From: Dactylosporangium roseum
Lineage (GTDB): Bacteria > Actinomycetota > Actinomycetes > Mycobacteriales > Micromonosporaceae
Direction of reading: 5' to 3'
DNA: 64,000 bases
NCBI RefSeq assembly: GCF_025264685.1
Contig: NZ_CP073721.1
Span: 2,099,001-2,163,000, forward strand
The translations under genes and the position numbers were made by a program. Positions 16,744 through 24,908 of the stretch are shown here, piece after piece; within the stretch, counting starts at the first letter, position 1; every line of letters starts with the position of its first letter. Below the pieces are notes generated by a model, which saw nothing but the letters and a program-made list of their open reading frames with translations, had not been told where the DNA came from and searched no databases.

Positions 16744-18038
16744 TCCTCGGTCAGGCGTTCGGTCTTGGCCCATGCCTGGCGGCGGGCAATCTGCCGGGCT
16801 ATTGCCCGCCAGGTGCTCACCAGGCCGAGCATCAGGAAGAAGGGGTACGTCAGCGCCGCCCCCAGCAGCCGCCCGAGCCTCTCGTCGCGCAGTTGGAGCC
16901 GGTGCACCAGCGCCCAGATGAGTCCCGGTGCGGTCATGCCGGCCACCCAGAAGGCGGCGACCCCGCCCATCTGCGCCCATGAGTGGATCATGAACGTCTC
17001 GCCGCGCCCCTGGAGCAGTCGCCACACCGCGACCGTCCAGAGGGCGAGCACCGTTGCCGTACCGAAGGCGTTCATCCACGGCGCGAGCAGGTAGTACAGC
17101 ATCTCCAGCAGCGCGTGGTTGCGGATCCGGCGCGAGGCGACGAGCCGCGGCACGTAGGCGATGCACTGCAGGTTGCCCTGCGCCCAGCGGGTGCGCTGGC
17201 GCAGCAGCCGCTTGACGTCGACGAGGCCCTGCTGCCGGACGCTGGCGATGGAGGTGTACCGGACGCGCTCACCGTTGAGGTGCATCCGCAGCCCGAGTTC
17301 GAGGTCCTCGACCAGGCAGTGCGACCACGGCGCGGCACCGAGCCGCATCAGCGACGACAGCCGGGCGAACTGCCCGTTGCCGCCCAGCCCGACCGTCCCC
17401 GCCGAGTCGCGGAGTAGCTGGCTGGCGTTGGCGATGGCGGCGAACTCGAGGTCCTGCACCGCGCCGAGCACCTTGTCGCGGTTGTGGATCCGCACGCGGG
17501 TCTGCACCGCGCCGACCGCCGGGTCCCGCATGAGCCGCGACACCTCGGTGAGGATGTTGGTGCTGCCGCGGCCGTCGCCGTCGATGACGCCGACCGCGAC
17601 CCGGTCCGGGTCCTCCCCGTGGCGCAGCGTGAGGTCGCGGATCGTGCGGAACGCCGCGTTGAGCGCCTCGCCCTTACCCTTGCGGGCGTCGGGGAAGTCG
17701 CGGCGCAGGACTGTCAGGTCCGGGTGGCCGATGCCGGCGAGGACGTCCGGGGTGCCGTCGTCCGAACCGTCATCGACCACCAGGACCCTGGTCCGTGTTC
17801 CCGCCGACCCGCTGAGCGCGAGGGCGGCGGAGACGGTCCGGCCGACGACCCGTTCCTCGTTGAGGGCGGGCACGACGATCCAGAAGGTCAGCGGCTCGTT
17901 TCCGTTCGGCGCGATGGCATCGCGCCGGCGGCGGCGTCCGGCGGTGGCCGAGTCACTGGCGGAGAACGCCACCAGTGCCAGGTTGTACGCCGGCCACAGC
18001 GCCAGGAACGCGAAGCCGACCAGCAGGATCGCCGTCAT
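16716..18038 (-). CDS. Processive family 2 glycosyltransferase, membrane-bound
   Basis: A 440-aa protein with one N-terminal helix, a cytosolic GT-A domain and three to four C-terminal helices, the layout of NodC/IcaA/BcsA-type synthases. Catalytic landmarks are DDGSDDGT (89-96), DGDGRG (153-158, the metal/UDP-sugar aspartates), VEDLELGLRM with ED at 244-245 (catalytic base region) and QRTRW (281-285, acceptor site). It likely polymerises a UDP-sugar while extruding the chain. With WecB and a deacetylase-like protein in the operon, an amino-sugar polymer is the simplest guess, but the sugar is not determined by the sequence. Confidence 0.9.
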   Translation of the reverse strand: MTAILLVGFAFLALWPAYNLALVAFSASDSATAGRRRRRDAIAPNGNEPLTFWIVVPALNEERVVGRTVSAALALSGSAGTRTRVLVVDDGSDDGTPDVLAGIGHPDLTVLRRDFPDARKGKGEALNAAFRTIRDLTLRHGEDPDRVAVGVIDGDGRGSTNILTEVSRLMRDPAVGAVQTRVRIHNRDKVLGAVQDLEFAAIANASQLLRDSAGTVGLGGNGQFARLSSLMRLGAAPWSHCLVEDLELGLRMHLNGERVRYTSIASVRQQGLVDVKRLLRQRTRWAQGNLQCIAYVPRLVASRRIRNHALLEMLYYLLAPWMNAFGTATVLALWTVAVWRLLQGRGETFMIHSWAQMGGVAAFWVAGMTAPGLIWALVHRLQLRDERLGRLLGAALTYPFFLMLGLVSTWRAIARQIARRQAWAKTERLTEDPAPDPVPA

Positions 18039-18041
18039 GGG

Positions 18042-18209
18042 TCAGGCGGCGCTGCGGTTGAAGCGGGATGCCCGGACCATCAAGAAGCCGGTCACGACGA
18101 GCGCGACACCGGCCAGGACGATGGCGAAGACCGGGCTACCGGTGACGGGCAGTGAACCTGCGGCGGCCCCGCAGGTCGCGGCGCCGCCGGCGACCTTCGT
18201 ACACGACAT
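18042..18209 (-). CDS. 55-aa LPVTG-motif membrane peptide
   Basis: A very small protein: 19 residues (MSCTKVAGGAATCGAAAGS) precede LPVTG, which is followed by a single hydrophobic helix (FAIVLAGVALVVTGFLMV) and a basic tail (RASRFNRSAA). This is the cell-wall sorting layout of sortase substrates, but without a recognisable signal peptide or a folded ectodomain. A GAGGGGA site lies upstream of the ATG, and the GT2 gene starts 3 bp after the stop, so it is probably the first gene of the polysaccharide operon. It may be a regulatory or scaffolding peptide rather than a sortase substrate. Confidence 0.7.
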   Translation of the reverse strand: MSCTKVAGGAATCGAAAGSLPVTGSPVFAIVLAGVALVVTGFLMVRASRFNRSAA

Positions 18210-18387
18210 GACAGCTTCCCCTCGGCTATCCGTTGGTGGTGCCCGGCGGCTCCCTGCTGGCAACCGTCGTGCACCCTGTCCGAGAAGCTTGAACCGACCG
18301 GGCTGCGATCACAATGGGTGATGCCGGGCTTCGGCTGAAGTCCGCCCAAGCACCCGACAGGGCGCTTACGCAGCCAAAAAGAGGTGG

Positions 18388-19206
18388 TTACGCACCGTGG
18401 CCGCGCGGTGTGCCGTAGCTCTCAGTGAGGGCTCCGGTCCGGTGCCAGTCGGTTGCGAACTCGGCCCACAGGGAGAGGGCGACGGCCGCGCTCTCCGGGC
18501 GGTCACCCGGCCGTTTGGCCATGCACTGCCGGCACAGTTCGGCCACGGAGCGTGGCACCCCGGGGACCATGACGACCGGCGTCGGGGCGGCCTGGAGGAG
18601 TCGCGCGCCGGGCGCGTGCGGCGAGCGGCCGGTGAGCATCTGGTAGAGCAGGACGCCCAGCGCGTGCACGTCCCAGGCCGGGGCGTGCTCGACCCGGGAG
18701 GCGGCCGGGTGGGTGAACGGCACGGCGAGCCCGAAGTCGATGATCTTCACGCCCGCGGTGGTCAGCATGACGTTGTCGGCGGTGAGGTCGCGGTGCGCGA
18801 TGCCGCGCCGGTGCGCAACGGCGAGCATCTCGGCCACCGACGCGGCGATCTCCACCGCCTGCTGCCAGGGCAGCCGCCCGCGGGCCAGGCGCTGTGCCAG
18901 GGGGACGCCGTTGAGCAGCTCCATCGCCACCGCGGGCACGCTCACCCGGCCCGCGACGACCTCGCCGTACCCGTAGATCTTCGGCACCGTCGGGTGCCGC
19001 ATCCGCTGCATGAGGTGCGGCTCGCGGCGCGCGGCGTGGCAGGCGCGCGTGTTCTGGGCGAACGCGGGCGCGAGCAGCTTCACCGCGGCCGGGCGGAGCC
19101 GCTCGAGATCGATCGCCTCGTAGACCAGCGACACGCCACCGCGAGCGATCGGACGGACCAGCAGGTAGCGGTCAAGCACCCTGTGGCCAACCTCGATTCC
19201 GGACAC
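18388..19206 (-). CDS. Ser/Thr protein kinase, catalytic domain only
   Basis: A 272-aa Hanks-type kinase. The glycine-rich loop is ARGGVSLVYEA, lacking the first glycine of GxGxxG. Lys43 (AAVKLL) is the ATP-anchoring lysine. The catalytic loop is HRDLTADN (138-145), with Thr in place of the usual Lys after HRDL, and DFG lies at 157-159. There is no APE motif in the usual place and no transmembrane or PASTA domain, so it is cytosolic. The HRDL-to-T change makes normal activity uncertain. A PP2C phosphatase lies upstream on the same strand, with two repeat elements between. Confidence 0.85.
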   Translation of the reverse strand: MSGIEVGHRVLDRYLLVRPIARGGVSLVYEAIDLERLRPAAVKLLAPAFAQNTRACHAARREPHLMQRMRHPTVPKIYGYGEVVAGRVSVPAVAMELLNGVPLAQRLARGRLPWQQAVEIAASVAEMLAVAHRRGIAHRDLTADNVMLTTAGVKIIDFGLAVPFTHPAASRVEHAPAWDVHALGVLLYQMLTGRSPHAPGARLLQAAPTPVVMVPGVPRSVAELCRQCMAKRPGDRPESAAVALSLWAEFATDWHRTGALTESYGTPRGHGA

Positions 19207-19321
19207 AAACGACGACTATTCCCTATTCGGTCCGGCTTGCGATAGTCCCGTGATGCTGGATACAGCGCAATTTGGACGAATTGCAGGCACCTAAGGCTGA
19301 TCGAAGCGCATAGTTGGCATC

Positions 19322-19404
19322 CACGACTGTGCGTCACCATCCCGTAGCGCAACACCGGGGCGGACAGGCGACCGCACGGCTGAACTTAGCGCCCTTGCGC
19401 GATC
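19322..19404 (-). repeat. Dispersed repeat family P2, copy C (partial, inverted)
   Basis: Read on the minus strand, this about 80-bp segment contains AAGTTCAGCCGTGCGGTCG, CCCCGGTGTTGCGCTACGG and GATGGTGACGCACAGTCGTG, matching the left half of copies A and D. The right half is absent. Confidence 0.8.
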
Positions 19405-19438
19405 GTCCAGCGGCGTACGACAACCTCGCCGCCGCCCT

Positions 19439-19535
19439 CCCCCTGGTGCGTTGATCTTGCAGTTGTGGTGCCTGACAAACCGGACATTCACGGAGTGTCG
19501 AGGCACCACAAGTGCAAGATCAACGCACCAGGGGG
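19439..19535. repeat. Long palindrome family P1, copy 6
   Basis: Arms of 34 bp with a single mismatch surround a 29-nt loop in the forward orientation. The outer arm CCCCCTGGTGCG is specific to this locus and fully complementary to CGCACCAGGGGG. It lies between the PP2C stop and the kinase start. Confidence 0.96.
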
Positions 19536-19567
19536 GACGGGAAGGGGGTAGCGGTGGGATCGGTGGT

Positions 19568-20389
19568 TTACGCCGGGAGCCGCGCGCCGGTGACCTCGTC
19601 CTTGCTGAGCCACGACCGCAGGCGGTGGCGCAGGCCCCGCGGCTCCGGCACGTCGTCCCCGACGACGTCGGCCACGACGACGGTGATGTTGTCCGGCCCC
19701 CCGGCCCGTAGCGCCAGGTCGACGAGCCGGTCGACGCACTCGTCCACGTCGCCGTACTCGCGCATCGCCTCCTCGATCGTCTCCGCGCGCAGCACGCCGG
19801 AGAGGCCGTCGCTGCACAGCAGGTACCGGTCGCCGGCCCGGGCGGGCGTCACGGAGTACACCGGATCGGTCGGCTGCCCCTGCAACACCCGGCTGACGAG
19901 GGACCGCTGCGGATGTGTCGCCGCCTCGTCCGGCGTGATCTGGCCTTCGTCGACGAGTAGCTGCACATACGTGTCGTCGCGCGTCACCTGGCTGAACTCC
20001 TCGCCGCGCAGCAGGTAGGCGCGGGAGTCTCCGATGTGGACCAGCCCGATCCGGGTGCCGGAGAACAGGATCGCGGTCAGCGTCGTGCCCATGCCCTGCT
20101 TCGCCGGGTCGGCCTCCACCTCGTCGCGGATCCGGCGGTTGGCGTCGGAGACGGCCGTGCGCAGCGCGGTGAGCAGATCGTTGGCGGCGAACTCCCCGTC
20201 GAGCGGGCTCATCGCCTCGATGACGAGCCGGCTCGCGACGTCACCGGCCGCCATCCCGCCCATCCCGTCGGCGACGGCGAGCAGGCGGTCGCCGGCGAAC
20301 ACCGAGTCCTGGTTGCTGCCCCGCACCAGCCCGACCTCGGTGCGTGCGGCCCACTGCAGGGCCAGCGGCTGGGGTTCCGCTTCTGCCAT
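19568..20389 (-). CDS. PP2C-family Ser/Thr protein phosphatase
   Basis: A 273-aa metal-dependent phosphatase with all core motifs: GLVRGSNQDS near the N-terminus, VADGMGGMAAGDVAS with a metal aspartate, GDSRAYLLRG, LLCSDGLSGV and the C-terminal GGPDNITVVVADV. I start at the ATG of MAEAEP; an upstream in-frame start would add nine residues overlapping the divergent promoter. It has no transmembrane helix, so it is a soluble PstP-like enzyme that could reverse the neighbouring kinase. Its start is 63 bp from the divergent LuxR-AAA gene. Confidence 0.92.
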   Translation of the reverse strand: MAEAEPQPLALQWAARTEVGLVRGSNQDSVFAGDRLLAVADGMGGMAAGDVASRLVIEAMSPLDGEFAANDLLTALRTAVSDANRRIRDEVEADPAKQGMGTTLTAILFSGTRIGLVHIGDSRAYLLRGEEFSQVTRDDTYVQLLVDEGQITPDEAATHPQRSLVSRVLQGQPTDPVYSVTPARAGDRYLLCSDGLSGVLRAETIEEAMREYGDVDECVDRLVDLALRAGGPDNITVVVADVVGDDVPEPRGLRHRLRSWLSKDEVTGARLPA

Positions 20390-20452
20390 GCGTGCCAGAC
20401 TGCCGTACCGCACCACGCGGCGTCTCTACGCAGTTGTGCGTATGGTGACCGG

Positions 20453-23380
20453 ATGCCAGCCGCCCCGTTCGTCGGCCGAGCCGCGGAGCTCGCCGGGATC
20501 GAGGGTGCGTGGCGGTCCGGAGCGTCCCGCGTGGTGCTGGTCACCGGGGAGGCCGGCAGCGGCAAGAGCCGGCTGGTGTCGGAGGCGCTCGATCAGATCG
20601 ACGCCGAGGTGGTACTGGCCGGTGCCGCGCGAACCCTCGGCGCCGCGCCGCACGACTGGCTGGCCTCGGTACTGAGCGGCAGGTCCACGGACGGCCTCCC
20701 GGTGGACGAGGCCGTGCTGGCCCAGCTCGCGCAGGCCCCGGTGCGCATCGCGGGGGCCGCCTCCGGTCCGGCCGCGGAGGGTGCACGGCTCGCCCCGGCC
20801 GCGATGCTGCGCGCCGCCGTCGACGTGGTCCGGGCGCTGCTCGACGGCCGCCGCGGTGTCCTCGTCGTCGAGGATCTGCACGACCTCGACCCGGCGAGCC
20901 TGACCCTGCTCGGCGAGCTCGCCGGGGCGGCGTTGCCCGCGCTGCTGCTCGTGACGAGCCGCCCGCCGCAGGAGGCCGCGTTCGCCCCGGCCGCCGCCCG
21001 CACGCTGCGCAGGCTCGCCGGCGCGCCCGGGGTGCTGCGCATCCACCTGCCGCCGTTCACCGCGCGGGAGACCGCGGAACTCATCGAGGCGTACCACGCC
21101 AGCACCCCGGCGCCGGAAACCGTCCGCGCCGTGCTGCGCCGCACCGGTGGCAACCCCTTCTGGCTGACTGAGCTCGTCACCGCCCACGGCTCCCCGGACG
21201 GCCCGGACGGCCCGGCCGCCGCCCCGCTGCCCGACCACGTGGTGGGCCTGCTGGTCGAGCCCCTCGCCGGCGAGCCGGCCCTCGTCGGCCGCGTGGCCCG
21301 CGCGGCGGCGCTGCTCGGCGACCCGGTCGAGAGCGACGTGCTGTTCCACGTCTGCGGCGGCGACGTCGAGCCGGGCCTGCGCCGCCTCCTCGACCTCGGC
21401 ATGCTGGTGATCACCCCGGACCTGGCGCCGGCGGGCCCGCTGCGGTTCCGGCACCCGCTGTTGCGGGAGGCGCTGGCCCGCACCGCGCTGCCGGGCGAGC
21501 GGACGCGGGTGCACACCCTGGCCCGCGCGCTGGCGGTGGAGCTCGGCGACGACCCGGCGCTGGCCCGCCACGCGGCGGCACTGGGCCGCCCCGGCGAGGC
21601 CCGCGCGGCCGCCGCCCGCGGCGCGGTCGCGAGTCTCGCCGACGGCCGGCCGGAGGCCGCGCTGGACCTGGTGGAGCTGGGCCTGCGCCTCCAGTGCCCG
21701 GACGCCGAGCGCCGCTCGCTGTCCGCCGCCGGCGCCGCGGCCGCCTTCGTGGCCGGCCGTTTCGCGGTGGCCGCGGGCCACGCGGCCGAGTGGCTGGACC
21801 TGGCCGAGGCCGCCGGAGCGCCGACGGCCGCGGACCCCGGGACGGCGGGGGTGCCGATCTCGGGGGCCGGTGGGCGGGCGGCGCCGTCGGGTGGAGCCGG
21901 TGCGGCGGGGGTGCCGGTCTCGGGGGCGGGCGGCGCGGCCGCCACAGGGGACGGCGCCGACGAACTCGCGGACGCGCATCGCACGGTGGCCGCGATCCGG
22001 TGGTGTCTCGGGGACCCGGACGGGCACCGGCGGTCGCTCGACCGGGCCGCCGTCGTCGGCGGGTCGCCCGCTTCTCTCGCCCGGCAGCTCGCCGCCGAGG
22101 CGGAGGGCGCCCTGCGCACCGAGGAGCCGGCCGGTGTCCTGACGCTCGCCGAGGCCGCACTCGCCGCCGCCGAGCGGGCCGGCACCGGGATCGCGCCCGC
22201 GTCCGTCACGCTCGGCACGGCGCTGGCGTTCACCGGGGCCTTCGACCGCGGCACCGCACTCCTGCGCGTGGCCCGCCGGCTCGCCGAACGCGACCACGAT
22301 CCGGTCACCGTCGGCCGCGCCGTCCACAACCTCGTCGCCGTCAGCCTCCCGAGGCTGGGCGACGTCGACGGCCGCCGGCTCTTCGACGAGGCCATGGCCA
22401 CCCTCGCGCGGTTCGGGCTGGAGTTCTGCGCCGGTCGTACGACCAGCCTCGGCGTCGCCCACGCCGTCGCCACCGGAGACCTGGCAAGGGCGGAGGCGCT
22501 GGTCTGGTCCCGCCTGCCGATCGAGGGCGACCCGGTCGAACGGGTGCGGTTCACCGCCCGCGCCGGGCTCCTGGCCCTGGAGCGCGGCGACGACTCGCTG
22601 GCCGTGCGGATGCTGGCCCGCGCCGACGCCGAGGGGCGCGACACCGGGCTGGTCCGGGTGCTGCGGGTCGCGGTCGCCGCCCGCGGGGTGCACCCGGTCG
22701 ACCCGGTGCGAGCCCTCGCCGAGTGCGCCGAGTGGTGCCGCCCGGCCCGGGTCGTCGAGGCGGCCCGCTGGGCCCTCCACGGCGGCGTGCCCGCGGCGAC
22801 GGTGGAGGAGCACGTCGCCGTACGACCACCGTCGCTGCGCCTGCTCCTGGCGGTCGCCGCCGGCCGTGACACCGAGGCGGTCGACCTGCTGCCGGAGGCG
22901 CTCGGCGCGGCCGACACCGACCACGACACCGACCACGACACCGACCACGACAAGGACCGCGACACCGACTACGACATCGACCGCAGCACCGACCACGGCA
23001 CCAACGAGAGCAGGCCCGACGCCGCCGCCGTGCACACCGCCGTCGCGCACGCGCTGCTGCGGCTCGGGCAGGCCGGCCAGGCCCGCCAGCACGCGGAGCG
23101 GGCCGTCGCGCTGCTCGCCCATTGGCCCGGCTGGCGGCTCACCGAGGCGGAGACCCTCCTGCACAGCCTGCGGGCCGGCGGCGACCTCACCGCCCGCGAG
23201 ATCGAGGTGCTCGGCTGCCTGGCCGCCGGCATGACGAACCAGCAGGTGGCCAGCTCGCTCGGCATCTCCATCCGCACCGTGACGGTGCACGTGTCCAACC
23301 TGCTGCGCAAGACCGGCGCGGCGTCACGCACCGAGGCCGCGCTCTGGGCGGTCAGGCACCGCCTGGCCCCCGAGCGCTAG
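20453..23380 (+). CDS. Large LuxR-family regulator with AAA domain (LAL type)
   Basis: A 975-aa regulator. The AAA module has Walker A GEAGSGKS (32-39) and Walker B LVVEDLHDLDP. A long Ala/Leu-rich helical, TPR-like middle follows, and the protein ends in a LuxR helix-turn-helix (LTAREIEVLGCLAAGMTNQQ; ISIRTVTVHVSNLLRK). Two low-complexity insertions occur: a duplicated GVPxSGAGG segment near 21840-21950 and an Asp/His/Thr run coded by 12-bp repeats near 22912-23004. I chose the ATG of MPAAPFVGRAAEL, the conserved family start. Its stop codon lies inside the target duplication of the IS4-type element that follows. Confidence 0.9.
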   Translation: MPAAPFVGRAAELAGIEGAWRSGASRVVLVTGEAGSGKSRLVSEALDQIDAEVVLAGAARTLGAAPHDWLASVLSGRSTDGLPVDEAVLAQLAQAPVRIAGAASGPAAEGARLAPAAMLRAAVDVVRALLDGRRGVLVVEDLHDLDPASLTLLGELAGAALPALLLVTSRPPQEAAFAPAAARTLRRLAGAPGVLRIHLPPFTARETAELIEAYHASTPAPETVRAVLRRTGGNPFWLTELVTAHGSPDGPDGPAAAPLPDHVVGLLVEPLAGEPALVGRVARAAALLGDPVESDVLFHVCGGDVEPGLRRLLDLGMLVITPDLAPAGPLRFRHPLLREALARTALPGERTRVHTLARALAVELGDDPALARHAAALGRPGEARAAAARGAVASLADGRPEAALDLVELGLRLQCPDAERRSLSAAGAAAAFVAGRFAVAAGHAAEWLDLAEAAGAPTAADPGTAGVPISGAGGRAAPSGGAGAAGVPVSGAGGAAATGDGADELADAHRTVAAIRWCLGDPDGHRRSLDRAAVVGGSPASLARQLAAEAEGALRTEEPAGVLTLAEAALAAAERAGTGIAPASVTLGTALAFTGAFDRGTALLRVARRLAERDHDPVTVGRAVHNLVAVSLPRLGDVDGRRLFDEAMATLARFGLEFCAGRTTSLGVAHAVATGDLARAEALVWSRLPIEGDPVERVRFTARAGLLALERGDDSLAVRMLARADAEGRDTGLVRVLRVAVAARGVHPVDPVRALAECAEWCRPARVVEAARWALHGGVPAATVEEHVAVRPPSLRLLLAVAAGRDTEAVDLLPEALGAADTDHDTDHDTDHDKDRDTDYDIDRSTDHGTNESRPDAAAVHTAVAHALLRLGQAGQARQHAERAVALLAHWPGWRLTEAETLLHSLRAGGDLTAREIEVLGCLAAGMTNQQVASSLGISIRTVTVHVSNLLRKTGAASRTEAALWAVRHRLAPER

Positions 23381-23383
23381 TCC

Positions 23384-24905
23384 CAATGCCGGGTAGTTAA
23401 GCCCAGCGGTGGCTGGTCAAGTGGTGTGTTGGTGTGGATGTGGGCAGCGGGACTCCGGTAGAGAGGTACGTCCGCCAAGACATGCCTTGCTGCCGGGAGT
23501 CCCGCTGTTGGTTCAGTCTGTCATTACGCGTGTGGTGCGGGTCGCGGCAGGTTCGTTCGCGCCGGGTCATCTGGGTGAGTTGACCCAGCAGGTGCCGTTC
23601 GAGATGGTCGATGCCGTACTTGCTCAGACCCGCTGCATGCAGCGGCGGGTGCGGGATCTGCCGTCGCGGGTGGTGGTGTATCTGCTGCTGGCGGGTTGTT
23701 TGTTCGCCGAGTTGGGGTATCGGCAGGTGTGGCAGCGTCTGGTCGCCGGTCTGGACGGGCTGCCGGTCGCGTACCCGAGCGAGGCCGCGTTGACCAAGGC
23801 CCGCCAGCGGGTCGGCCCGCAACCGTTGCGGGCGTTGTTCGACCTGCTGCGCGGCCCGGCGGCGGCGATGGCGGGGCCGGTGCGCTGGCGGGGGCTGCTG
23901 GTCTGCGCGATCGACGGGACCATGTTGTTCGCGGCGGACAGCGCGGCGAACCTGACCCGGTTCAGCAAGCAGCGCGGCGGGCGCACCGGCGGGTCGGGTT
24001 ATCCGATGCTGCGGCTGGTGACGGTGATGGCGTGTGGCACCCGGTCGGTGATGGACGCGGTGTTCGGGGCGATCACCTGCGGCGAGACCACCTATGCCAG
24101 GGATCTGTTGGCCCGGCTGCCCGCCGGGGTGCTGCTGCTGGCCGACCGTAACTTCGCCGCCGGGCATCTGCTCAAGATCGTGACCGGCCGGCAGGCGCAT
24201 CTGCTGGTGCGGGCCAAGACCGGCCGCGGCGGCCCGAAACTGCCGATGCTGCACCGTTTCCGGGACGGCTCCTACCGATCGGTGTTCGGCGGCCAGCCGG
24301 TACGGGTCATCGACGCCGAGATCAGCATCGCGACCAAGGCCGGCACGGTCACCGGTGTCTACCGGCTGATCACCACCCTGCTGGACCCGCAGGCCCATCC
24401 GGCCACCGCGATGCTGCGGCTCTACCACGAACGGTGGGAGATCGAGACCGCCTACCTGGAGATCAAGTCCAGCATCCTCGGCGGCCGGGTCCTGCGGGCC
24501 CGGACCCCGGCCGGCGTCGACCAGGAGATCCACGCCTTGCTGGTCACCTACCAGATCCTGCGCACCGCCATGACCGACGCCACCAACAGCGACACCGCAG
24601 TGGACCCTGACCGGGCCAGCTTCACCATCGCCCTGCACGCTGCCCGTGACCAGATCGTGCACGCCGCCGGGGTGATCGCCGACACCGTCATCGACCTGGT
24701 CGGCAACATCGGCCGCCTCGTCCTGAACGATCTCCTGCCCGAGCGACGGCTCCGCGTCAACGCCCGCACCGTCAAACGAGCAATCTCCAAATACAACGCC
24801 CGCGGCCCGAACATCGACCGACGCACCTACCAAGCCACCATCAGCCTCACGATCCTCGCCGAACCCCCTTGACGACCAGCCCCGACCCTTAACTACCCGG
24901 CATTG
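23384..24905 (+). mobile_element. IS4-type insertion sequence, intact, 1.52 kb
   Basis: Perfect 18-bp terminal inverted repeats (CAATGCCGGGTAGTTAAG, with its complement at 24888-24905) bound a single transposase gene. A 10-bp direct repeat GCGCTAGTCC flanks the element at 23374-23383 and 24906-24915, the target-site duplication expected for this family. Intact ends, an exact duplication and a full reading frame point to a recent insertion. Confidence 0.96.
23409..24872 (+). CDS. IS4-family transposase
   Basis: A 487-aa DDE transposase that would cut and rejoin the element ends. The catalytic residues are visible: first Asp in AIDGTML, second in LLADRNFAAGHLL, and the Glu in the IS4 signature YHERWEIETAYLEIK (Y-(2)-R-(3)-E-(6)-K). 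The N-terminal PFEMVDAVLAQTRCMQRRVR is typical of actinobacterial members. The GTG start at 23409 gives the longest frame, but translation may begin nearer LLVQSVITRV. The frame is uninterrupted, so the enzyme is probably functional. Confidence 0.92.
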   Translation: MAGQVVCWCGCGQRDSGREVRPPRHALLPGVPLLVQSVITRVVRVAAGSFAPGHLGELTQQVPFEMVDAVLAQTRCMQRRVRDLPSRVVVYLLLAGCLFAELGYRQVWQRLVAGLDGLPVAYPSEAALTKARQRVGPQPLRALFDLLRGPAAAMAGPVRWRGLLVCAIDGTMLFAADSAANLTRFSKQRGGRTGGSGYPMLRLVTVMACGTRSVMDAVFGAITCGETTYARDLLARLPAGVLLLADRNFAAGHLLKIVTGRQAHLLVRAKTGRGGPKLPMLHRFRDGSYRSVFGGQPVRVIDAEISIATKAGTVTGVYRLITTLLDPQAHPATAMLRLYHERWEIETAYLEIKSSILGGRVLRARTPAGVDQEIHALLVTYQILRTAMTDATNSDTAVDPDRASFTIALHAARDQIVHAAGVIADTVIDLVGNIGRLVLNDLLPERRLRVNARTVKRAISKYNARGPNIDRRTYQATISLTILAEPP

Positions 24906-24908
24906 GCG

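Noticed and set aside
20426..23290. A 954-codon open frame on the minus strand
   Set aside because: It mirrors the LuxR-AAA gene, which has clear Walker and helix-turn-helix motifs. The antisense product has none.
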